Assembly: GCF_004798865.1 (NCBI RefSeq)
Contig: NW_025335922.1
Span: forward strand, 7,063,257 to 7,127,256
Direction of reading: 5' to 3'
Length of the DNA: 64,000 nt
Origin: Varanus komodoensis
Lineage: Eukaryota; Chordata; Lepidosauria; Squamata; Varanidae
The notes under the pieces are model-generated. The model made no database searches and had not been told where the DNA came from. It saw only the letters and a program-made list of their open reading frames with translations. Below, piece by piece: positions 22,601-37,600 of this stretch. Within the stretch, counting starts at the first letter, position 1, and each line of letters starts with the position of its first letter. The position numbers were made by a program, and so were the translations under genes.

Positions 22601-25600
22601 TATGGCCCCATCCTTCAACTGTGACCATTCCATGTTGTGATTATATGACCCACAGTGAGGTTAGTTTGGGCAATATTTTTGGGCTGATATGCCCCACCAT
22701 GAGGTGTGTGGGAATGCACACCAAGTCCAAAGTCTGCGTGCAAGCATAAAATCCAACTCATGTAGACATCCATTGTGTGATTGATTTCTTGGAAAATATC
22801 TGGAGAAACCTGGAGATACTGGATACGATGTGTTTAGGCCAACTTCAGGTGTTTTGCCTACATTGGCATGCAAATGATAAGCCTGGAACTTGGCCAGCTA
22901 TTTCACTGTCTAGTACAACAGCACAAACACAAAGAATCTGTCAGATAAGGTTGTTTTGATTGCAAGAGCCTTCCAAGACTTAAGGCAGAAGCATTTTCTG
23001 CGTCCAGTCCAAAGTCCTATTAAGCTAGTCAATAGTCCAAGAATTCAGGAGGGGTTCAATATTGAGCTTGAAAAAAAAATCGAAAAAAATAAAAATCATG
23101 AAAAGTCTAGTCTGAGCAAGAAGTCAAGGCAAATGCTAGAGTTCAGAAGCAAGGCTAGACCTTGTTTTCAACAAGGTTATTGACATTCTAGTCAATCTTT
23201 TATTCAGGAGTTATTTAGTTGTGCTTGTACTCCCAGCTGGAGTTAATTACTCTGGCCTAGTGCACGGACTGATACTCCATCTGACAAGGGAGACCTGCAT
23301 GTATTTATTCAAGTGGTGGTGTCCCATGGACTGGACAGTCTTCCATCTCTGGTTCAGAGCTCAAGTCTACCTGGGGAGGGGGAAGATGTCCCTCACTTAC
23401 CTCAGGGGGTTTTGCCTTCTCATCCAGTGCCAACATGCTTTACTCCTGGGTTCCTGGTTCTTCTTCACCAGGCCATCCCTGCATCCAGGTAAGCTAGGTT
23501 GTTCTGCTGATGAGGATTCCTCAAGGAATGCATGGCAGCCATGCAGTGGTCTGGATTAACCGGAGGATACCAGTCTATCTTCCTCACCCCGTGTGGTTTC
23601 CTTTTTCTTTTGTATCTTGTCCCTTGGACTGCAATCAATTACTTTAAAGTAAACCACCTCAGGTAGTTCAGTAAAAGGTAGCACAGAACCACGGTAGGTG
23701 AATGCAACGGTTGTGGAAGTGAGGGTGCTTTGGAAGTAGTAATGGGATCATTACATTCATGAAGCCATAGGTTCATGATTAAGCTATTGGGAAACATGAA
23801 AAATGCAAATCTGGCCAGCTGGGGGGCATGGTCACAAAATCCAATGGGGCAAGAAGAGTAAGAGGCCAGGAGCTTGAAGGCCTAACCACAGATAGCAGTA
23901 GCTAGAGTATCTTTCTGAGGTAGCCACCTCACTTTGTGGTTGGGGCTCCAGGGGAATGAAGAAAGGCCTAAGGTAATGAATGCCTTCTAGTGGGGGGGGG
24001 GGCAAAGGGGGGGGGACAGGAAAGAATAAATGGAAGAAGGGGAGAGAAAAGGGTTAGATGGCTGGCTGTGAGGGGGTGGGGGGCAATGGTCGAAATTCTT
24101 TCAGGGTTTTTCAGATAAATAGTATGCGTTTTGCGGGAGAGCCTTGCTTGCTGCCTTTAGCCTTTCCCACTGCCGGCATGTGACCTTCATGAGAGGACAT
24201 GGCATTCAGCAGAAAAAACAGGCCACCCACTTCAGTACTAGAAACTCATGCATTTAGATGCTCTTTTGCTAAGATGATGTTGCTGCCTGTGTCCTATTTA
24301 ATCAATGTCTTTGCATGTGAACAAGAGCTATTGTGGGAGAATAACTCTCAAGAATATATTCCATTATCACCCCAGATTAAATTGGTGCAGCTCTTTTCAA
24401 CGGAATTTTACATCACCGCTGGAGGTCATTGGATGTTGAGTAGCCAAGCAACAGAAAACCAAATGGTGTAGGTATGAATCAAGCCCACAGGGAATAATAG
24501 ACCTAGAAATGGAAAGCAAGTCTCTCTGCAAGCATTTCTCTTTGGTGCCACACCTTGTATATACGGGAATCTTATTAACACCAACTCTTTAGTGTTTTTA
24601 CTTTAAAGCCATTTTAACAGATCAGAGATCTAAAGCAGTTTACTTGTATTTATCCAGATAAATGTATTCGAGTTCACTTCCACTTGCCATATAAATGGCA
24701 AGTCTTTGATGGTACCCTGTGGAAAGATCTGGAAAATATGGAGAAAATTGAACGAGATTATTGTGACCCATATAATGAAAGGTATAGATATATTAATTAT
24801 ATTCTTGATTTTTAATCACATTGTTACATACTATTTGCTGTCATTTGCTTTTTAAAAGGCTGACATTTAGCAGGTGGATTGATACTTGATTATTCTATTT
24901 TGTCTTTCTCTAACTAAGCTGCTGCAGTAATTTGCAAGGTTTTGACCTAAGGTTACAAGAAATATTTCAAATTGGTTCCATCTTCCTACAGGAAATAGAG
25001 GACTAACAGGTGTCTGTGTTATTTAAATAAATACCTGCAGGCCTTAAGGTCCTCTTAGTTCCGTGAAAGTTCTAGCCATTGCTTTGCAGGTAGGAATAAA
25101 AATGTTTCTGGCTCTCAAAATGGTAGATCTGCAAATGTGGTGATGGAAGGCCTGTAGGAATTCTTCATATAATATAATCTCAGTTTACAGCAAAGAGTAC
25201 TACACTACAGAAGCCAAAATGGCGACACTGATGCTGTCATACTTAGGACACATCAGTAGAAGGCAAGACTCTGGAAAAGACAATCATGTTAGGGAAAGGC
25301 AGAATAAGAAATGGAAGGCTGAATAAGCGATGGATTGACTTCGTAAAGGAAGCCACAACCTTGAACTTAGAAAAGCTGAGCAGGGCTGTCATGCACAGCA
25401 CATTTTGGAGGGCTTTCATTCATAGGATTGCCATAAGTCTGAGGCGACTTGACAACACATCACAACAACAGAACTATACTTGAGCAAAATTTCAGTTCTT
25501 CTGTTCGTGAGTGAAGTCCGCAGCTTTAAATGTATCCACCTGGGTGGCAACCAGTAAGTAGTAGCTGAACAAGTCATCCACCCTGAAGGGTGCTCTCTGG

Positions 25601-28600
25601 ACTTCAACTGATCCCTTTCCTGTCCTCCTTTCCATTTGAAACAGGCAGGCAGAGACCAATCACCAGGCAGCTTTCTCTTTTTGTCTGCCTTCCATGGTGA
25701 CCCATCAGAAAGGAAGATCAAACCCCTAGATGTTCAGATTTGGATCTTCAGAAAAGATGGACCTTTCTCTCTTGCCAAACCACTTGACCCTTTCGCCACC
25801 ATCTTCAGGCTTTGAGAAGTGGTTGATTAGTGTCAGGCTTAGGCTGTAAGGGAAATATTTTAAGCGGCCACTTTGCATTAAAATGGGTGTTCATCCTTCA
25901 TGGGAACATTCAGAGTGGGAAGGGCATCTTGTCTTGCACTTAGTCCACTGGGGGAGTGATGTAGATTCACTGTCCCAGGCTGGCAGTGGTTTGGCAGGGT
26001 TTCAGAGGGGGTCCTTTCCAGCCCTCCTTGGAAATGCCAACCGTGAAAGCTGGGCCTTTCTGCCTGCAAAGCATTTGTCCTGCCACTGAATTGTGGGAAT
26101 TGACGCAGAGTCATTGTATTTGGTCTTGCTTGCGCTACCTTTATTTACTGGGCGTTTTGTGATAGTGTTATCACCCACTTACTGCATTAGCTTTAAAATT
26201 AGCATTCGTGTTACAACATTCTGCTTTTGTACTCCAGAGTGTACTTTGTAGCCCCTTTTGAGTGCTGCCCCAGCATCCTTTCTTTGCAATTTTTTTTAAA
26301 AAATATGCCATCTCCATCTTCAAAATAGTGCTGTTGGCAGTAGCCAGTTAGATTTGTCGTTGCTATCATATGAAACTTTTCCAGAGCGATGGCACTAGCA
26401 ACCTTTTGCCCCCTCCTAAATCTCTGGGAGTTTGGACAGCGGCCTTTCTCACTTTGCATTGCTGAAGCACAACCACTTGGGGTGGCAGACCCAGGAGCGA
26501 AACGTCCGCTGTGGAGAACATGTCAGCCTCTGGATACTCCTGTGTTGTGCAAAAAACATACACCTGTGATGTTTTAGTGCAGCACTGTCCTAAAATGAAT
26601 TTTACTCTTAAAAAGTACTCTTTGTGGGGTGGAATGACATAGTCTCATATTGGTCTGTACAAAATAGCAGATCTTAGCATTCTTAGTTTTGAGAATCACT
26701 TGTCGAGAACTTTGGAACATGTTCAAATGAGCTCACTCCCCTTTTTTAAAATCCAATTGTCTACAGAGTTTTTGTTGCTGAAAAAGGCATTAAAAATGTA
26801 CCCATTGATTTCATCCAAATGACTTACGGCTCTGCCAAACTTAGACGCCTCTCCACAGCATCCGCTGTCACCAAGCCGCCTCATTATATTCTCACAACCA
26901 ATTGGGTGTGGTACTGGAAAGATGAAAGTAATATGTGGAATGAATATGGAGTTCAAGTAAGTAATACTGTACTGAAATGAATGCGATGGTGAAGCACCTT
27001 TGTACGTTGGAAAGTGTTGTGGTTTGGTGCCTGGAGTTGAAAATCCAGCAGGCCGTCTTCCCCCAGTAATTTAACAGGCTGTGTAACTTGCGGTGACATT
27101 TTCCTATATAGTCCTCCCTGGACTGAATTGGAGCTCCGTAAGAGCCATGGGCTGTCATGGAAAAGTCCTGGGCAAGGGCTGGTATGGGTTAAACTTCTAG
27201 CGTTTTGTTCCCCTTTCTGTGCCTCATTCTTCGAGCTCGGTCTGGAGGGCTGTGGGGATTTACCACCAGCTAATCAGATCTGTGCCAGATAGTCCTGCGC
27301 GCAAGGCCATTTGTCTGACCACCTTAATTGGACCAAATAAATTACAGCTGAAGGCTTCTTGGGATGACCCCCGCCCCCCTTCACACAGTGATGTTACATT
27401 GTAGCCTAGGCACCCATTTGCTGGAATTGCCCTGGGAAATTAAAAGAAGGCTTAAGGGATTGTGCCACTTGTCTCCACTTGGTGATACCAACCAGCAAAC
27501 AGACCCTGGCTAGACAACTTCCTTGTAGGGGGGGGGGGGGGTCCATTTTGCTTTCGTGTAATGAATAGGGTGGGTGAGAAAGTTGAATGTTACTTTGCTT
27601 GGACAGTAAATGAAAGGTTCTATGGGATAATTTATGCAATTTTGCCTCTTCTCTCTATCCTTCTTGTTATTTTATTTTGTTACTTGCTGTCTTCGTAGTG
27701 CCCTTTCTACCTCTTCCAGGTGACCGTAGTGCTAGTTTCAGTGTCTTTGGGCCAAAAGGCATGCTGCCGAACCTTGTTTCAGGCTGCGGGGACTGGAATA
27801 GAGGACAGCAGTTTGTGCCCCGATTCTGCTTGCCCTTCTCATCAGTGAGGCGGGAGGGTCCTTGGCTTTGAGCCGAAGGGGATGAATAGGGATCGGGGCA
27901 GTTTCCTGGTGAGATTGTCCCTGCCTTCCCTGCAGGGAAGTTTCCCTTCCTTTTAGTGGAAAAGGCGTCCAAGGCAGCTCATACACAACCAATAAAGCAA
28001 GGCTGTAAGAGACAAGCAAGAGACATGACACAGGAGGGGAAAGGGATGGTGAAGGAAGAGGGGGGGAAGCAAACTTGGACCACAGTTCTTAAAAGTGAGT
28101 TATTAGTTTGTACGCTCCGTGAATACAGAACCATGCTGGGTGGGGGAGGGGGATTTTGTGGTTAAACTTGAGAGCTGGTTGGTGTCGGGGTGCCAGTCGC
28201 AAGCAGGTGTCAGGATCCAGTGGATGCCACCCTGTATCTTGTCCGATCAAGCAAGGACTGCCTACTTGGACTCCCTCATGCTCCCATTTTGTGCCCTTCA
28301 TGGCACAGCATTACCCAGAGACCATCAGATTTTCAAAGGCCGAGCCCCCATCCCCTCTTTCAGCCTGCTCTCACCCCCATGAGGTTGTGACTGGTCCTGG
28401 AGGGGGAAAAGGGGTTGTGCTGAGGAGCAGAGAAGGGACTGGAGCCACATTTATTTATTCATTTTTATTTTATCCTACCTTTTTTCTTCAAAGGACTCAA
28501 GGCTACATATGTAATGCTTTTCCTCCACTTTTTTTATTCTCCCAACCACAGCCTTCTGAGGTAGGATAGGCCAAAGATAACCAGTGAGCTTTGTGGTCAA

Positions 28601-31600
28601 GTGGGGACTAGAATCAGAGACTCCTGGATCCCAGTCCAGCATGCTGCCCAAGACATCACAATGCCAGCCAGCATCCCAGTCTCTCTCCCTTCCCCTTCCT
28701 GGTGCTTTATCCAGACGTCTAAGAACAGCTGTCTAGATACAATGCATGGCCTGAGCTGCAGCAAAGATTGAGGCCTCAGGGCCTTGCACTGGAAGCTCAT
28801 AATCCTCTGCTCATTTCACCAACTAACTTCCATCCCCTTGCTTCTATAAAATTCTGAACAAATTTGTGACAGCTCAGACCCAATGCATGCTTACTGCAGA
28901 GTGGCAGATGTTCCTTTCTTGCCCTCCTGGTCTATGCACACTCTCAAAGGACGCAGGTTATATATGTGTTCACCAAGAAAAGTTGCTTTTAAACCAGCTC
29001 CTTTGGAGGAACTTCTGGTTTGGGACAAATGCTTCTGGTTTGATCTTGTGCCGGCAGACAACTGACCACGCTGTGGCAACCGTGTCCAGCTTCGACTTGG
29101 AGAAGGTGTACCAGTCCGAAGCATGTTCAACACTCCAGTTCTCTGCTGGGAAGCATGAGTATGAGATTGATTTCAAAGGTAGGTTTGGGGGGATCCACGC
29201 TGAGTTTGTTGTGTTCTTGAATCAGCTGAAAAGTGCTGAAATGGCACCAGTTAGTGGCTCACATCCTGTGGCCTTATGCTCAGCCAGACTTTTCACTCTA
29301 GCCTCGTATGTTCTCCTCCAGGGATGGAAGACCCCTTTCGATCCAAGGGCTTAATTCAGTTTTGAAGAAGTTCTTGGGAGCCACAATCCAGTGGTGGGGT
29401 AGGGCCAAAGGCAAAATAGGGCAAAGCCAAAACTCCAAAAAATGCCAGCACCTTTGCACTTAGAGCCCTTGCTGTCAGGAATTGAGCTGTGGAAGAGGTA
29501 TTTCAGCTGTTTAGAATGGGAAAGAGCTGTGCAGAATCAAGGGGGCTGCCAGACAATCAGGTGTCAGGAAAGAGGACCAGAAGAAGAAAGCTCCGCCATC
29601 TGGGGAACCCAGGATTTGACTCCCAGGAGGATTGAATTTGACCTATAGGCTTCAGGATTCCCATTCCTGGTGTACTCAGATGGGGAACTGCTCTCCAAAC
29701 TTTAGCTCCCCGGTCATATTACCTGGGTCCTTTTTAACAAGATGATGGGTCCTTCTGCATACAAAATGTACAAAATGAAAAGAGTTTACACTGGATTATT
29801 TATGAGACTGGCTCAGTCCAGACAACATTACTCACATTCAAGAACTGAGTGTGCTTTGTTGTTGAAACATGGGTTATTGTGTTGTCTCCATCTAGCTGAC
29901 ATAGCAGTGGTTTGTTAATCACAAACAGCCCACAGTTCACTACCCAACAATTAAACACAAGTTCTTTTCATGGGTTGTTTGCATTTAACAAACCGTGGTT
30001 TGTTAGCAGACACCACATCCCAAGTTCCAACAAACTGCAATTAGCCTATGATTAACCCTTTAATGTGGGTTCTTGTGTTGTCTGAATTGACTTAAGGTGC
30101 AGTGACTGGCTGGGGTATGCTGGGGGTTGGAGGCTTTTTTGTGGAAATACACATAAGATTCTGCTGTTCTTTGATAGGAGTGTAATAAGGATTTTGAGCA
30201 ATTCCTTCTATATCAGAAGCGGATTCACAAGTCAAACAGGCCTTATTTCCATGTTTATCTGACCCTTCATTATTTAGGGTCACCTCTGCTTTTGGACTGG
30301 AGCTAAACTAACAGCAGCTCAACAAGTGTCATCAACCAGTCTTGATTTTCTTGGAGGACTTGGACAGATTTTATTAGAAGGATGCAGTTCTTCTAGAGGT
30401 TTTTGGCTCTGCTTCCATTCTTAGCTTCAAGATATAAATTACAACAAGTGTCATTTAGCTTGTCTGAGATATATAAACATGGCACTTTTGATGGCTTTGT
30501 TAACAGAGGAGTTTTTGAATAGAACAGAGGATGTTTTAGATGGAAGTCCCATTCTATCTATCTTTGTCAGCCATGAAACAGAAAAACCTGCGGTACCGGA
30601 CAGAACGAACCGTTCGTAGGCGGCCTGCATTTATATCTGTAAAAGAAGCAGAGGAGAAGAAGAAAGCAAGGTTGGTGATGGATGTGTGTATAGAGATAGT
30701 TGGTGGATTAAAATCTGAGAAGGGTTTAAGGCAAGAAAAAGATGTGCAGCAGCCTCTCTGTGGATTGCCCTGTGTCTCCATGACCTCTGTGAGGTTGCTG
30801 GTGCTGTAGTGTAAAACATTTTGAGTTCAGTAATAGTGGTAAAGAGCACAGCAGAGGGAATGAAGCTTTAAGCACAAGGAAATTTTGCAGGATTTTATTT
30901 TTTGCCCCACAAACAGCTTTAACATGATGCAGTTTCACTATTGCTGCCAAAAGCATTCTTGCTTTTTGGTAGAAAGGTTAGATATGGTGAATGAATAAAT
31001 CAATATTTTGGGGCACCTCTTATTCTAGGGAATGCACTGCCTTGTTGGGGACTTAGATTTGGTCTGTATTTTGGCTAAACAGCAGGGGAGGCCAGTGTGC
31101 CCTGCCTCTTTCTTCCTGCTCCCTCCTTGTGGGAAACCGGAAGCTGTGCCAAATAAGCCTTTGGTTTCGCAGTTTTAAGATATATGGAGCTGCCTTAGAT
31201 TAATTTCCCACTGAGCCATGAAGCTCCCTGGGCAGCCTTCTCTTGAAGATTTAAAATGGGGTAGAGTCATTCTTCGTACCTCAAGCTCCTTGCAAGTTAA
31301 GCAGAGCATAAATGTAAGAAATAAAATGATAGAGAAGCTTTAAAGAATCTTATACACTTCAAGAGGAAAGAGACTTGCTGGGTGTCCTAAAAGAAACCTA
31401 ATGATAGGAAAGAAATCCAAGAATGCCGTGGTCTGTGCTTTGGTAAACTGAACAGCCTTAAAATATATATGATATCCACCCACTCCGTAAAATATGATGG
31501 TGCAGTCCTATCAGCGGTACTCTTACTGTTAGGAAACCTCTGAGGCTTCTGAGGAAGGATGTGTGAAGAATCCATTTTTGGGGGTGGGAAGCTGGCAGAG

Positions 31601-34600
31601 TCCCTGGGCTCACCTCCCTCACCTCCAGGCAGCTTTGCAGTGTCCCAGAGTCTCATGCTGGCCAGCGTGCCCAGCATTTGCGGGTGCTTGTTGGGAACTG
31701 AACCCCATAGGCTGCACCAGGAGGAGCCTCTGTTTAAAAGCTGCCACTCATGCTGAAGAAGAGTGCTTGCAAGGGGCTTTGTGAGTCAGAGGAGTGCCTT
31801 GTTAGCAGAACCTCTTGCTCACCTTCTGGGCTAGGGAAATGGACTAGAGGAATGTTACTTAAAAATCACCCCCCCCCCCCGTTACCTCTGCACAAGCAGT
31901 GTCCCTCTCCCATGCCAGCTGTGGTTGCTGTTTGGGCTGCTGCAGCTGCCACAGAAGGTTGCCACTTGCACAGCTGTGAGTTCACAAGTGTTTGTGGCCT
32001 TCCTCTCGGCTTGGCATACTCTGGAAGACTGAGCTGAGTGCAAGAGGGAGCCGGCAAATGCTTGGCAGGATGGATTTTGACAGTGGCTTTTCCCAACTCT
32101 CCTTCTGAGGTTCTTGTGCACTGCTGAAGCCTGCAGTGAAGTAGGTGAGGTGGAGACAATCTTTCCCTCCCTGCCCTCCTGTCTTGAGTTTTCCTGGCAG
32201 TAATCAGGCCTGTACCTGGCGCGCTAGGTGCGACCTGGCCCAGCTTCTAAATTTTTACTGCCCCCCCACCCCCAAATTTGTTTTACAAACAAATAATTTA
32301 ATAGTTTACCACTTTGTCTTTAAAAGGTTTCCAAACCTGACGTACCAATCCCCTGCATTTCTGGCATCCCATCTTCCGAGAGTTCTCAGCCTGGCTCCAG
32401 TCCTGAGCCAAGAGGTTTTGCCAGACAGAGGAGTGCCTTTTTAGCAAGGAAAGCCTTGCTCAGCTTCTGGGTCAGGGAAATGGACGAGAGAAGGGTTACG
32501 TAAAAAGCAGCGGGCTTTAGCAGCCTCTAACAGAATTTATGTCTTGTGGATCTGAAAGCCCCAAATGTATGTGTGGCATTCCTGGTGCTGTGTGTCCTAG
32601 TCAAACATGCTCCTCATCACGCCTCTCTTCTTGAACATCACACTAAAACAAAGAGTCTTGTTGCACCCTAAAGATTTCACACTTGTATTCTGGCATAAGT
32701 GTCTGTAGACACCATTCATTTCATCAGGTGCCAACTGACCCAGCTACCTCTCTGGAAGTCTTCCCATGATAGAAAGTTGTACATGTCATGAAAGCTTCAC
32801 ACAGCGTTACCATTGTGGGTCCCACAGAGTTCTGCTAACTTTCAAGCAGTGGTGCTTGACTTAACATACAAAATATTCTACTAGAACTGGGCATAATTCT
32901 ACAGCAGAAGCACACTTGAACAAGTTTTCAGGGGAGTGAGCTGTCCTGCAGAGGGTGCATTATTTTATCCATGCTCACATTTATGGGGCAAAAAAATGGA
33001 TGCCCTTAAGCTCACTAGCTCTTCCCCTGGTTCTCTCCAATTACAGCCAAATCATACCTCCTAAAAACATTAGCCAGGGAAAAAGTAAGAGCAGGTTTGT
33101 GTGAGATCCAGACTTCTTCCTATAATTCTTTGAAATAGAGCTCCCTTGGCAAAATCCTGTCCCTTGTAGGGTTCTGGAAGAGAAGGAGTTGTAAGAAGGT
33201 ACTTCCTGCTGCAGCACTTTCCCTCTGACTGCATAGGTAGGAGGTCTGGCCCATCTCTCATTATTTGCTGCAAAAAGTGGAAAACTCAGGGTTTTAAGCA
33301 AATAGTTAGATGACAGGCTGGGTAGAATGCATGGAATCCTTAAGGTGTTGTGCAGAATAGGACTCAATTTCTTAAAATCTAATTTTAAGATTACATTCAA
33401 AATGTGAATGCATTCAAATGCTGGACATTTTTTCTTACTAGTTATTATTTTCTGATATTCCCTAATGACCAAGCAGGGCTGAGCCCTCGAAGGGAGGCGC
33501 CACGCTCATTCCATCTCACTGGGACCAGTCAAAATTACCAGAAGTGGGATATGAGGTAGGATATTCCGAAATACGTTGTGTGTGTGTGTAGTCCAGCTGC
33601 CCCTAAAAAGTCACAGCCTTCAGTATGGTACTCTCTAAGATGAAAGTTCAGCTGCATGTGCTTTTCTCTGCACAATGTACGGCCAAGGGAGCCACCAGGG
33701 GCCTTGCAGGCACCAAAAGTGCTTCTGCAGATCTCTCTGACATGCTTCCTGCCCCTCCTGGTTTTTATTTTGTTTTAAGGTTTTTGTAATGGGCAGTGTG
33801 ATCCAGTGGGCAGTGAAAGGTGTATCCTGTGGAAGGGAGGAGAAGCACAAAGGCAAAGGTCACCTCTGTGGTTCTGCATTCCTGCAAACAGCCATCAAAG
33901 TCTTTTGCTGCAGAGCAGCGGGAGAGGAGGTGGAGGCACCAGCAGGGTAGTCCTGCATCCTCCAAAGTACAGCCGGTGTGTTTTTCTGCAGCACAGGCTG
34001 AGAGGGTGGCGAGAAGGCAGGCCTGCCAGGTTCAGGCTCAGTTCTTGCCTTGGAAAGGTTTCCAGGGTTGGAGCTAGACCTCTACATTCCCCAAGCGGCC
34101 CTGAGATCATGATCTCAGTATTTTAAAACTGAATTAGGCGTGCTGCAAAGTGCGTGGCTGCCTTCGAGCACCATCTTTATTGGGGTTCAAAAGAGTGTTT
34201 TTGTGGTTTAGAACACAGGCTCCCTCTCTATCTTGAGCAAAGGACTTTGTTTTCAGACTCACCAGTTTTACTTCTCCAAAATAACTGTCTTGTGACCTGC
34301 TGGGCCCACCATGACAGCCATTTCATGAATGGTCACCCCTCATGGCAGCCATTTTGTGAGCACATCCATGACATTTTATATCACAATTCCAAATGGGTCC
34401 ACTGGCCCAAAATGGTGGGGGGCCCTTCTGTACAGGTTGATGCCTGGATACTGCCAAGGTGGAAAGGGCAGGTTGCACTGTTATGGGCACATTATTGTCC
34501 TGGCCGCCTAGGATTCGGCATTCTGTGGTTCTTCAGATTATCTTAATTTTTCATTTCAGTTTGAATATTTTTATTTTAGAGCATCACTTTTTCTGGCAAG

Positions 34601-37600
34601 ATGAGTTTACAGGAGGTGTACTGATTTCCTTCATGTCTACCCTTCCTTCAGGAAAGGCCAGTGGGACTTTACAGAAATTGCTCATGTGTTGTGTTCAGCA
34701 CCACGGACAGCTCCTGTTCAGCTTAGAATGGCCACTTCAATGACTCAGGAGTCACTGACCTCCCACCTGCATTCTCCATTCAGAATGGCCTGTATAAATA
34801 ATACAATTTAAAATGCTAACACCATGTGATACAGCATGCAGTGGAAAATCAGCAATCAAACACAACACAAGAGGAATAAAACTGGATATCCCACCATGAA
34901 ATCTGATATCAACTAGTTTTTCCCTTCAAAGAAAAGCTTTGTCAGTCCCTAAAACCCAAGAGAAAGATAGCTTGGTGGGATTTTTTTAGGCAGGGATCCC
35001 TAGAGAGAAAGAGCATTGGGTGAAAAGTTCCTGTTTCTTGGTTTGACCTGTGCCACAGAAACATGAGAAACTTAAGAGAGAGTGACCTATCAAATGATCT
35101 AAGCCAGGTGTCCTGCAGATGTGTAGAGACGATAACTTCCATATACCTGAGCTAGATTGGCTATGCTGGCTAGAGATGGTGAGGGTTGTATCACAGCACA
35201 TTTGCAAGATACCAGCTTAAGGAAAGCTGCCCTAACCAAAGAACAAAGTTCATCTGAGCATAGCCATTCTCTTGGTTATCCTGGAACCAAGATGTTTAAG
35301 TGTGTCTGCTGCAGGTTCATGTGAGTTCAGAGTTCTTACTCTCTTCTTCTTTACTTTGTAGTAAAGTAAACTGGGTTTACTTTGTGAGCTTTCATGGAAC
35401 TTCTAGTTGCCACATCACACAAGCATCTACAAGCAGATCTGTCTGATAAGTAGGTCTTTGCTTATTGGCTGTAGATACCACAGTGCACTCTCCCACCCAT
35501 GCCTTGAGGTCAAGGACCCTCAAGGCCTAGTCTGCAGAGACTTGAGCTCCCGCCATGGGCACCACCCCATGGTGACTACCAGGAGATCTGGGAGGAGGCA
35601 AGGAGAGAAATTGGAAAGAGCAGTGCCGAAGATGCTTGTGGCATGGAGTGGAAGATTGCCTCTCAGCTGAAGTGACTTCAGTGCACATAACCTTTCGGTG
35701 GATAGAATGTTGAACGTTCTTGTAAATAATCCTTTCATTGCACAGTCAGTCTTGCTGCCATTTCTGTGATACATTTTTATTCCTTTTTCCCTTCCAGTTG
35801 ATCACCCTTTTTCCAAATTCCAATGAGTACAAAGAAGTCCAGGTTAGCTTTCAGCGCACAATGCCCAAGGCAACCATCATGCAGATCAAAAGAATCCAGA
35901 ATGTGTCTCTCTGGGAAGTCTACCAGTGGTATGTGCAAGGCTATTATTCTGGTGTGTAGTTCGTTTCTCTTAAAGATTGTTTTTTGTGAATCCCACAGTT
36001 CCTGCTGCTTAGCAGCCTTCTAGAAACATTCCTGAGCACTGGATTAAACAAGCATGAAATCCTATTGAATGCCTTTTCAAAAATACATTTTTATCAAGAT
36101 TTTAAAATAGCATATGCAAGTAAGTAAACAAACTAAACATCAAGGAAAATTTACAGCAAATCAGATATAATATATATTAATGCATGACTGAAACTGGAAC
36201 AGGTTCATTCCTCTAAGAGAATCTTTCCGGAGACCACCTGTTGTTCAGTCCTACTGAATTCCTCAGTGCTATTTAGAGACTCAGCAGCCTGATACCTGAA
36301 ACAGGCAACAGTGGCTTGCTGTAGCTGCTTGCTGGTTTGATTTGCTGTTTGTGTATAGGTAGCCTTGCTGTTGATTTTGAAAGCTTGGATTAGCTCAACA
36401 TGCACTTTGGAGTTTTCCTTGCCACTTTTCAATCACCGTGGGATGTTTGTGCCTGAGCTTTTTCCTTTGGTAAAGTTCCAGATGTGCCCAAGCTTTTTCC
36501 AGATGTTGTCTGTAAAGATTTGGTTTGTTTCTTTCAGAGAAGTTGGGGCCATAAGCAAAAACAAATGTAAGTGATGCAAATTGTTCCTCGGGGTACATGT
36601 GCAATTTGGTCATCTTTGCAACCGATTTTTAATCTGCTCTGAACGATTCATTTGTGCAACTGGGTTCATATTAGCATAGAAATCAGCAGACCTCCCATAA
36701 GTTGTACAGTTCTACACATACTGATTGGCTGAGCAGTTTTTCTTTTTCTTTTCTGAAAAGCCACATCAGAATAGAATAGAATAGAATAGAATAGGGTTCC
36801 TTTTTTTGATAATAGCTTAATCAAAATATGTTTTGCTTAATCAGAGCAATACCCAGCTTTTTCTTTAGGGAATTTCTGTCACATTTTCTCCTTTATAGGC
36901 AAAAAGAGCAAATGAAAAAAGCAAATGAAGGAAAGGAGGTGGATGAAAGGCAGTTATTCCATGGGACTAGTGAAAACCATATTGATGCTATTTGCCAGCA
37001 GAATTTTGACTGGAGGATCTGTGGTGTTCATGGTACAGCCTATGGCAAAGGTAACTTCTGTCATTTGTACTTTCCTCATGTGCAAGGATTCCACTGACCA
37101 AATCACTGCCTAGAGATGACGTTTCCCATATATATATATATATAAAATAAAAATAAAACATTTCTATGCTGCCCAATTGTGCCACAGACCTCTGGGCTGC
37201 CCTTGTATCAGTACCATTTAGCTGTTGGCTTCAAAGTCCAAACAGAGTATTCTGAACGCAGTTGCTTGCAAGGAAGGATGTGACATCCGAGAGCATGCAT
37301 CACTTAAAGGGCAGTGAGTGCTAAGAACAGTGTGGTTTGATAGTTCACTTGAAGAGGAGACCTTGAAGGGTTTAGCATAAAGCTTGAGAGCACACAGTGT
37401 TCACTGTCTGGATTTAGCAGGATCTCTCATGACCTGAAAGACCGCCCGGAATCTCAGTTTGCAGAAGGGGAGAGATTTTCCTGGAACATCAGCTGGATGT
37501 CTTGGTGGTCTGCAAAGTCTGGTCTACTAAGCTGAATCACAGTAGGCAGCATTGCTCTCTTTTTTGTCTCTCTTCATCCCCTTCCCCTCTGCAGGAAGCT

